The notes beneath the pieces were generated by a model, which saw only the letters and a list, made by a program, of their open reading frames with translations, did not search any database and was not told the DNA's origin. The position numbers and the translations under genes are program-made. Shown one piece after another: positions 5,032 to 10,679 of a stretch of DNA of 12,607 nt. Numbering within the stretch: position 1 is the stretch's first letter; each line of letters opens with the position of its first letter. Source of the DNA: JBAVQS01 sp049694275 (GTDB lineage Bacteria > Chloroflexota > Anaerolineae > UBA4142 > SHND01); NCBI GenBank assembly GCA_049694275.1, contig JBAVQS010000010.1:1-12607 (forward strand), given 5' to 3'.

Positions 5032-6312
5032 TTAAGAGTCAATTCCCGGCACGGGGTACTTGAGCGCGAACTCGCGCACGGCGTCGCGCACGCGGGTGAT
5101 CGTCGCCGCGTCGTCGCTGTGCGTCAGCACCTCGACGATCCAGTCGCCGATCTGCGCCATCTCGGCCGCGCCCATCCCGCGCGACGTCACCGCCGGCGTG
5201 CCGATGCGGATGCCGCTCGTCACCGTCGGTTTCTGCGCGTCGAACGGAATCAGGTTCTTATTGCAGGTGATACCCGCCTCCTGCAGCCGGTCGGCCGCAT
5301 CGCGCCCGTTGATCTTGAGCACACTCACGTCCACGAGCATCAGGTGGTTGTCCGTCCCGCCCGAGACAATGCGCACGCCGCGGCCGGCGAGATGCGCCGC
5401 GAGCGCCTGGGCGTTCGAGACGATGCGCTTTTGATACTCGACGAAGGCCGGCTGCATCGCCTCTTTGAAGGCGACCGCCTTTGCGGCGATGACGTGCTCC
5501 AGCGGGCCGCCCTGCGAGCCGGGAAAGATCGCCTTATCAATCGCCTTGGCCATGTCTTGCTTGCAGAGGATCATCCCGCCGCGCGGGCCGCGGAGGGTCT
5601 TGTGCGTCGTCGTCGTCACGACATCCGAGACGACGACCGGGTCCGGGTGCACCTTGGCGGCGATGAGCCCCGCGATGTGCGCCATGTCCACCATCAACCG
5701 CGCACCGGCGGCGTCCGCGATCTCGCGGAAGCGCTCGAAATTGAATGCGCGCGGGTAGGCGGTCGCGCCGGCGACGATGAGCTTGGGCTTGTGCTCGTCG
5801 GCCAGGCGCGCCAGTTCGTCATAGTCAATCTGCTCGGTCTCGCGGTTGACCCCATAGCCGACGAAATGATACAACTGGCCGCTCATGTTCACGCCGGCGC
5901 CGTGGGTCAGGTGGCCCCCCTGCGCCAGGCTCATCGCCAGCACCGTATCGCCGGGCTGCAAGAGCGCGGCGTACGCCCCCAGGTTGGCCTGCGAGCCCGA
6001 ATGCGGCTGGACGTTCGCGTGGTCTGCGCCAAAGAGCGCCTGCGCCCGCGCGATCGCGATCGATTCGCCGGTGTCCACGTTCTCGCAGCCGTTGTAATAG
6101 CGCTTGCCGGGATAGCCCTCGGCGTACTTGTTGGCCAGGACGGTGCCCATCGTTTCGAGCACCGCGCGGCTCGCGTAATTTTCCGAAGCGATCAGCTCCA
6201 GCGATTCGCGCTGCCGTTTGCGCTCCGCCTCGACGACGGCCCAGATCTCCGGATCGGTTTCATACAGCGCGGCCATATCATTTCCCCGAACAGTCTCCGT
6301 AGCTTGCAGCAT
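5032..6312 (-). CDS. glyA: Serine hydroxymethyltransferase
   Basis: A PLP enzyme that interconverts serine plus tetrahydrofolate with glycine plus 5,10-methylene-tetrahydrofolate in the cytoplasm, the main source of one-carbon units. The protein is 426 residues, normal for bacterial GlyA. Motifs are LELIASENYAS near the N-terminus, KYAEGYPGKRYYNGCENVD, NVQPHSGSQAN, MVDMAHIAGLIA, and the PLP-binding VTTTTHKTLRGPRGG with Lys238. Near the C-terminus are SGIRIGTPAVTSRGM and the usual helical tail. I chose ATG 6312, preceded by GGGAGA at good spacing; an in-frame TTG at 6330 would add six residues of no similarity. It is the first gene of a tightly packed minus-strand unit and is preceded by a plausible sigma70 promoter at 6421-6450. 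Confidence 0.97.
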   Translation of the reverse strand: MLQATETVRGNDMAALYETDPEIWAVVEAERKRQRESLELIASENYASRAVLETMGTVLANKYAEGYPGKRYYNGCENVDTGESIAIARAQALFGADHANVQPHSGSQANLGAYAALLQPGDTVLAMSLAQGGHLTHGAGVNMSGQLYHFVGYGVNRETEQIDYDELARLADEHKPKLIVAGATAYPRAFNFERFREIADAAGARLMVDMAHIAGLIAAKVHPDPVVVSDVVTTTTHKTLRGPRGGMILCKQDMAKAIDKAIFPGSQGGPLEHVIAAKAVAFKEAMQPAFVEYQKRIVSNAQALAAHLAGRGVRIVSGGTDNHLMLVDVSVLKINGRDAADRLQEAGITCNKNLIPFDAQKPTVTSGIRIGTPAVTSRGMGAAEMAQIGDWIVEVLTHSDDAATITRVRDAVREFALKYPVPGIDS

Positions 6313-6420
6313 ATCCAGCTCTCCCTTCAATTATAAAATGCGAACGCGTCGCCGCCCCCGCGGCCGAGACGGCAGAGTATGCCATCTTGCGTCTAGTTTA
6401 CCACAATTTTCGCAAACGAG

Positions 6421-6450
6421 AGTATATTCGTGTGCGTTGCGTCAGCCCAA
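6421..6450 (-). promoter_or_regulatory. Predicted sigma70-type promoter of glyA
   Basis: On the minus strand TTGGGC (6445-6450) is followed after 18 nt by TATACT (6421-6426). It lies just downstream of the NHL-gene terminator and would give a leader of roughly 100 nt. A TATAAT closer to the gene (around 6330-6335) has no good -35. I recognise no riboswitch in the leader. Confidence 0.45.
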
Positions 6451-6466
6451 GCGCGATCTACTCGAA

Positions 6467-6499
6467 TAACAAAACCACAGCCCGTACGCGCTGTGGTTT
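6467..6499 (-). terminator. Intrinsic terminator of the NHL-repeat gene
   Basis: AAACCACAGC (6472-6481) pairs with GCTGTGGTTT (6490-6499), a perfect 10-bp stem with an 8-nt loop. On the minus strand it is followed by TTTTGTTAT. It starts about 30 nt after the NHL gene stop. Confidence 0.8.
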
Positions 6500-6528
6500 C
6501 ATTTCTTGCGCCGGCCTGTAACAATGTG

Positions 6529-8256
6529 CTAGGGCGTAAATTCGACGATGCGATTGGTATAGCTATCGGCGGCAAAGACGTGCCCGGCGCCATCCACCGC
6601 CACGCTCTGCAGGCTGTAGAATTGCCCCTGATCCACGCCGGGACTGCCCAGGCTCGCGATCAAGGTCCCGGTGTTGTTATATTCCATCACCCGGTTCCCG
6701 AATCCATCTGCAACCCAGACCTGATAGTTCTTGTCCACCCATACGCCCCAGGGGAGTCCGGTCACACCGGGGTTGACGATGGTCCATGCGGTCAGCAGGT
6801 TCCAGTTGCTGTCGAACTTTTTAATCTGATAGTTAAAGGTATCGGCGACATAGATATCATCATTCCCATCCACCGCCACGCTGGTCAGTCCGTTAAAGGC
6901 CGCGCCCGCCGGCGAGCTCGACTGGTAAACGCCGGCGCTCGTAAATTTCTCGACGCGATTATTTCCCCGGTCCACCACATACGCCATCCCATTCTTGTCG
7001 AACGTAATGCCGCTGGGATACAAGAGCTGTCCGGCCCCGCTCCCCTGGCTGCCCCAACTGGAGACGTACGCGCCGCCCGTCGTAAACTTGACGACATGGG
7101 AGTTCGCGCTATCGGTGACATAGACATAGCCGCCGCTCACCGCCAGGCCGGTCGGGAACGAGATGTGCATGCCGCCAAAGGTTGCAAGCCAGGCGCCGGT
7201 GTTTGAAAACTTTTGAATCCGCGCGCCGTACGTATCGGCTACATACACATTCCCGGCGCCGTCCACCGTCACTCCGCGCGGCGCATACACCTGGCCGTTC
7301 GGCGGGGTAGTCTTGCCGACCTTTTTCAGCAACGCCCCGCCGCTCGTGAGCTTGTACAGCAGGTGCTGGCCGGTGTCGGTCACATAGACATTCCCATTCT
7401 GGTCCACCGTCAGCCCAACCGGGACCGCCCCCAGCACGGGGACCGCCCAGGACGAGATAAAGCCGCCGGCGGCGGTGAGCTTTTGCACGCGAAAGTTGTT
7501 GCTGTCCGCCACCACCAGGTTGTCGTTCGCGTCCACCCCGATCCCCGAAGGATACGAGAACTGGCCGTTGCCGCTCCCCTTACTGCCCAGCGTGGCGATA
7601 AAAGAGAGGCTGTTCGAGAGTTTGGCAAGGGTGTTGTCGCTCATGGTGGCATAGACCACGCCGGCGCTGTTGATGGCGAGCTGGCGCGGGTAGCTGTTAT
7701 TCAGGCTCGCGCAGGTCCCCCAGGTCGCGAGGAACGCCCCGGCGGAAGTGAATTTCTGCACGCGGCATTTGCCCTGATCCGCCACAAACACGTTCCCATT
7801 GGCGTCCACCGCCACGCCCGCCGGATCATAGAACACGCCGCCGGCGACCGATCCACCCCAGCCAAGGAGATAGGCGCCCATGCTCGAAAACTTTTGCACG
7901 CGGCGATTGCCCTCATCGCTCACGTACACCTCCCCGGTCGGGGCCACCGCAATCCCCCGCGGGTGCGCGAACTGGCCGGCGCCGCTCCCCAGTGTGCCCC
8001 ATTTGCGCATAAACATCCCGGTGGTCGTAAACTCCTGCACGCGGTTGTTCTGCGTATCCGCCACAAAGATATCCCCGTTCGCGTTCACGGCCACCGCCTC
8101 GGGCGAAAGGAATGTCCCATTGGACATTTTCACCCCGAACTGCCGCAGATAGCTATAGCTCTCCGGCGCGGCCGCCGCGCTCGCCGCCGTGAATAGAATC
8201 ACCGCCAGCACCGCCAGCGCAACCATCCCGATTAATCGCATCCCTCGTGTCTTCAT
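6529..8256 (-). CDS. Secreted NHL-repeat beta-propeller protein (12 repeats)
   Basis: A 575-residue protein with an N-terminal signal peptide: basic MKTRGMRLIG, a hydrophobic stretch to LFTAASAAAA, and probable cleavage near APES. The rest is made of about 12 NHL repeats of some 45 residues with the recurring pattern D-x-N-G-N-V-Y-V-A-D-x-x-N-x-R-V-Q-K-F. Clear examples are NANGDIFVADTQNNRVQEF near the start and DGAGHVFAADSYTNRIVEF at the end; the fourth repeat is degenerate. Twelve repeats would build two six-bladed propellers. Such proteins are extracellular binding or scaffold proteins; a ligand cannot be inferred. ATG 8256 is chosen because AGGGAGG lies just upstream and a signal peptide follows, whereas the longer frame to 8397 runs through a terminator hairpin. 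The gene stands alone, with its own terminator. Confidence 0.9.
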   Translation of the reverse strand: MKTRGMRLIGMVALAVLAVILFTAASAAAAPESYSYLRQFGVKMSNGTFLSPEAVAVNANGDIFVADTQNNRVQEFTTTGMFMRKWGTLGSGAGQFAHPRGIAVAPTGEVYVSDEGNRRVQKFSSMGAYLLGWGGSVAGGVFYDPAGVAVDANGNVFVADQGKCRVQKFTSAGAFLATWGTCASLNNSYPRQLAINSAGVVYATMSDNTLAKLSNSLSFIATLGSKGSGNGQFSYPSGIGVDANDNLVVADSNNFRVQKLTAAGGFISSWAVPVLGAVPVGLTVDQNGNVYVTDTGQHLLYKLTSGGALLKKVGKTTPPNGQVYAPRGVTVDGAGNVYVADTYGARIQKFSNTGAWLATFGGMHISFPTGLAVSGGYVYVTDSANSHVVKFTTGGAYVSSWGSQGSGAGQLLYPSGITFDKNGMAYVVDRGNNRVEKFTSAGVYQSSSPAGAAFNGLTSVAVDGNDDIYVADTFNYQIKKFDSNWNLLTAWTIVNPGVTGLPWGVWVDKNYQVWVADGFGNRVMEYNNTGTLIASLGSPGVDQGQFYSLQSVAVDGAGHVFAADSYTNRIVEFTP

Positions 8257-8307
8257 TCTGAACCTCCCTGCTTGATTCTTACGGTTTGATGAACCGATTG
8301 CGCTCAC

Positions 8308-8339
8308 AGGATAATCCATCATCGTAACAGAATCGTAAC
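8308..8339 (-). promoter_or_regulatory. Direct-repeat operator and possible -10 upstream of the NHL gene
   Basis: On the minus strand GTTACGAT occurs twice (complements of 8332-8339 and 8321-8328) with 3 nt between, an 11-bp period typical of OmpR/PhoB-family tandem sites. Seven nt further is TATCCT (complement of 8308-8313), a possible -10, with no good -35. An activator-dependent promoter is plausible but unproven. Confidence 0.35.
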
Positions 8340-8355
8340 GCTGACACACACTCCC

Positions 8356-8388
8356 AAAAAGAAACACCCGGCAAATACCGGGTGTTTC
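8356..8388 (-). terminator. Intrinsic terminator of the CmpX-like gene
   Basis: GAAACACCCGG (8361-8371) pairs perfectly with CCGGGTGTTTC (8378-8388), an 11-bp stem with a 6-nt loop. On the minus strand it is followed by TTTTT (complement of 8356-8360). It lies about 60 nt after the stop of the gene at 8449-10035. Confidence 0.85.
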
Positions 8389-8401
8389 CATACGCAACTG
8401 C

Positions 8402-8429
8402 GTAGGGACGCACGGACATGCGTCCCTAC
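8402..8429. repeat. GTAGGGACGCA palindromic repeat
   Basis: GTAGGGACGCA (8402-8412) and TGCGTCCCTAC (8419-8429) are perfect 11-bp inverted arms around CGGACA. It is intergenic, between the CmpX-like stop and its terminator, and related in sequence and shape to the copy at 1353-1379. Confidence 0.8.
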
Positions 8430-8448
8430 AGAGGGAGAGCGAAGCAGA

Positions 8449-10035
8449 TTATTCGCCCGCGGGCTTGTCGGCCGGGCTTGCCGGAGCGGTCGCGGGAACC
8501 GCGGGCCCGGCGCTCTCACTTGCCGGGGCGGTTGCCGGAGCCGCGGTTTCGGCCTTTTCGCTTGAGAGGGACTGTTCCCAGCGCGCGAGAAGATGCGCCG
8601 CGGTTTCGCGTCCGCCGAACCCAAACGCAATGGCGACGGCGACGGCCACGGCGCCCAGGAGGAGCGAAAACGCAAGATTGACAATGTCGTTGGCGATGCC
8701 CATCGCGCGCAGCGCCATCGCGCCGACGAGTACGAGGATCGCCACGCGCGTCGCCATGCCAAACAGCCGGGCATTCGCGACCGAGGTGTCCTCCACGACA
8801 TCTGCCGCCAGGTTCGCCAGCCACAGCCCGACCGCAAAGAGGAGCAGGCCAAAGATGACCTGCCCGGCCAGGACGGTGAACTGCTCTACCAGCGCGGACA
8901 CCATCGTCAGCCCGAGCAGGCGCGCCGCTTCAATCGCCGCAAAGAGCATGATCGCCGCGAGCACGAGCCAGCCGGCCCAGGCCGACGGCGTGCGGGCGCT
9001 CGAGCTCGCCAGCTTGCCCAGACCCAGGCGCGCCGGCACGGCGTCGAAATTCATGCCCTTCAAGATTTCGGTCACGAAACTGGCGATCACGCGCCCGATC
9101 ACGTACGAAAAAGCCAGGACGATGACCGCCGCCAGAATGTTGGGCAGCGCGCCGAGAATCGTATTCAGCACATTGCTCACCGGCGCCGTCACCGCTTGTA
9201 GTTGCAGGGCGTCCAGCGCCGCCGTAAAGACCGGGACGATCATCAACACGAAAACGAACAACCCGAGCAGGCCGGACAATTTCTGCTGGCCGAGCGCCGA
9301 AGCGATCCCGACCCGCTCGCTCAGCGCGTCCAGGCCGATCGCCGCGAGCAGGCCGGTCACGATCTTGCGAATGATGCCCGCAATGAACCAGCCGATGACA
9401 AAGATCGCGACGGCCGCGACGAGATTCGGCAAAAAGGCGAGGACCTTATCCACCATCCCCTGCACCGGCGTCAGCAGGCCCTGGAGCGAAAGCGCGTCGA
9501 GGATGGCCGGAAGGAAAAAGAGGAAAATCAGGTAATAGACGATGTCGCCAATTGTCTTTGCGATTGAGACGTTCCCGCCGGAGCTCTGGCTCAGGCGCTG
9601 GTCTAGGTGCGTGGTCTCGGCGAGCTTGAGGATGAGCTTGCGCACAATGGTCCCCAGGAGCCAGGCGACCAGCAGGAGAATCCCGGCGCTGAGGAGCCGG
9701 GGCGCATAGGCAAGCACCTGATTCAGCATGGCGTTCAGCGGCTGGGTGATGACGGTGAGCTGCATCGCTTCCAGCGCGGCGACCACGACAAAGAGCATGA
9801 TCAGGTAAAAGATGCCCTTGCTGATCCACTCTTCGATGCTGAGGGCCTGGGCATCCTGCGCGCCCAGCGCCTTCGCCAGGCGGTTGTCAAGGCTGGTGCG
9901 CTTGAGCCCGGCGCGGACGGCGCCGGCGAGCAGCGAGGCGATGAACCAGCCAACCAGCAGGATGAGAATGGCGGCGACAACGTTGAGGACCGAGCCGCCG
10001 ACCAATCCTGTCAACTGCGAAATTACACTATCCAT
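8449..10035 (-). CDS. CmpX-like membrane protein, mechanosensitive channel conserved-TM-helix family
   Basis: A 528-residue inner-membrane protein with many hydrophobic helices. It contains repeated copies of the conserved TM-helix unit, for example VVAAILILLVGWFIASLLAG, LVAAVAIFVIGWFIAGIIRK and ILAAVIVLAFSYVIGRVIAS. The last helices end in AVAVAIAFGFGGRETAAHLL, resembling the pore-lining helix of MscS. The MscS beta domain that normally follows is absent; instead there is a 40-residue Ala/Pro-rich tail. Relatives such as Pseudomonas CmpX affect envelope stress and osmotic responses, but channel activity is not established for this type. ATG 10035 has GGAGG six nt upstream. It is a single gene with its own terminator. 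Confidence 0.88.
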   Translation of the reverse strand: MDSVISQLTGLVGGSVLNVVAAILILLVGWFIASLLAGAVRAGLKRTSLDNRLAKALGAQDAQALSIEEWISKGIFYLIMLFVVVAALEAMQLTVITQPLNAMLNQVLAYAPRLLSAGILLLVAWLLGTIVRKLILKLAETTHLDQRLSQSSGGNVSIAKTIGDIVYYLIFLFFLPAILDALSLQGLLTPVQGMVDKVLAFLPNLVAAVAIFVIGWFIAGIIRKIVTGLLAAIGLDALSERVGIASALGQQKLSGLLGLFVFVLMIVPVFTAALDALQLQAVTAPVSNVLNTILGALPNILAAVIVLAFSYVIGRVIASFVTEILKGMNFDAVPARLGLGKLASSSARTPSAWAGWLVLAAIMLFAAIEAARLLGLTMVSALVEQFTVLAGQVIFGLLLFAVGLWLANLAADVVEDTSVANARLFGMATRVAILVLVGAMALRAMGIANDIVNLAFSLLLGAVAVAVAIAFGFGGRETAAHLLARWEQSLSSEKAETAAPATAPASESAGPAVPATAPASPADKPAGE

Positions 10036-10181
10036 GTCAAACCTCCAGGTATAATGAAATTGAAATGAGAGGCTCTAACACGAGTTGCAACGAAACCAAC
10101 TCTCCCGGACTGCCATTCGATCACCCGCTACCCTTCCCATCAACGGAATGCAACCCCTGGCATCCCGGGACCGAGCCCAAG

Positions 10182-10205
10182 AAAAAAGCCTGACGATACA
10201 GGCTT
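10182..10205 (-). terminator. Intrinsic terminator of the His-rich protein gene
   Basis: AAGCCTG (10186-10192) pairs with CAGGCTT (10199-10205) around a 6-nt loop. On the minus strand the stem runs into six T residues (complement of 10182-10187). It lies about 105 nt after the His-rich stop and upstream of the CmpX-like gene, so the two are probably separate units. Confidence 0.75.
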
Positions 10206-10222
10206 ATGTTGCGACTAACGTG

Positions 10223-10302
10223 GGGGATTCAAGCAAGTGGGCCATACCGGCCAGCATGGCCGGTACGTTTTTGAAAACTGGGCGTGACTTGCTTGAATCC
10301 CC
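10223..10302. repeat. 80-bp element bounded by perfect 16-bp inverted repeats
   Basis: GGGGATTCAAGCAAGT (10223-10238) is perfectly complementary to ACTTGCTTGAATCCCC (10287-10302). Inside is a perfect 9-bp hairpin, TACCGGCCA (10245-10253) with TGGCCGGTA (10257-10265). On the + strand it is followed by TTTTT (10268-10272), like a terminator reading against the minus-strand genes. The element begins about 8 nt after the His-rich stop codon. Confidence 0.75.
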
Positions 10303-10310
10303 ATTTCGAG

Positions 10311-10586
10311 TTAACCCATGTGATGCTGGGCGTGATCGGGATGATCCGCGTGGACCGAATGATCCGGGCCATGCGCATGCTCTTCGTGCCCATTCGCATG
10401 ATGGTGGCGATGATGGTGGTGCCCGTGCTCGCCATGCTCATGCTTGTGGCTGTGGTGCCCGCCGCCGTGATGAACAAAAGCGGGCGCAGAGGCGTCGACC
10501 TTGGTCGCCGGCGCCGCCGCGGGTGTGGCCGCCGCCGCGGGCGCAGCCGCCGCGGGCGTGGATTCGGTAGGTGTTGGATCTGCCAT
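10311..10586 (-). CDS. Small histidine-rich protein, probable metal-binding
   Basis: A 91-residue protein I cannot assign to a named family. Residues 1 to about 36 are an Ala/Pro/Thr-rich leader without a signal peptide or membrane helix. Residues 37-91 contain 24 histidines in 55 residues, in runs such as HHSHKHEHGEHGHHHHRHHH, with interspersed Asp, Glu and Gly. Similar compositions occur in nickel or zinc storage and buffering proteins (Hpn-like, and the His-rich tails of metallochaperones), so transition-metal binding is a reasonable inference. ATG 10586 has GGAGGGAG just upstream. A perfect-consensus promoter with a palindrome in its spacer precedes it, suggesting strong but regulated expression. 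The opposite strand is also open here but lacks these signals. A structured 3' region and a terminator follow. Confidence 0.8.
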   Translation of the reverse strand: MADPTPTESTPAAAAPAAAATPAAAPATKVDASAPAFVHHGGGHHSHKHEHGEHGHHHHRHHHANGHEEHAHGPDHSVHADHPDHAQHHMG

Positions 10587-10636
10587 TTTCTCTCCCTCCT
10601 GAACAACTAGATCCGATCGAATGACCGGACAAAATA

Positions 10637-10664
10637 ATTATAACAAACGCAAATTGTTTGTCAA
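10637..10664 (-). promoter_or_regulatory. Perfect-consensus sigma70-type promoter of the His-rich gene
   Basis: On the minus strand TTGACA (complement of 10659-10664) is followed after 16 nt by TATAAT (complement of 10637-10642). Both hexamers match the consensus exactly. The expected start is near 10630, giving a leader of about 43 nt to ATG 10586. Confidence 0.8.
10643..10661. promoter_or_regulatory. Candidate operator palindrome in the promoter spacer
   Basis: ACAAAC (10643-10648) and GTTTGT (10656-10661) are inverted arms separated by 7 nt. They fill the space between -35 and -10 and overlap part of the -35. A dimeric repressor bound here would block RNA polymerase. Given the product, a metal-responsive regulator is an attractive but unproven candidate. 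Confidence 0.5.
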
Positions 10665-10679
10665 TGGCCGCGCGCCGGT

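Noticed and set aside
4534..6336. 600-residue open frame on the + strand
   Set aside because: It is antisense to glyA and the JAMM gene, has no recognisable domain, and reflects high GC in the third position of the real genes.
6313..6420. Glycine or other riboswitch in the glyA leader
   Set aside because: Only short ordinary stems can be drawn; I see no conserved aptamer core.
6331..6471. A gene in the gap before glyA
   Set aside because: No frame with start, ribosome binding site and plausible codon use; it holds the promoter and leader.
7213..8196. 327-residue open frame on the + strand
   Set aside because: Antisense shadow of the NHL-repeat gene; its repetitive His/Arg-rich sequence mirrors the NHL repeats.
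10284..10610. 108-residue hydrophobic/Arg-rich open frame on the + strand
   Set aside because: It is the reverse of the His-rich gene (His codons read as Met/Val/Trp). The minus strand has the ribosome binding site and promoter.
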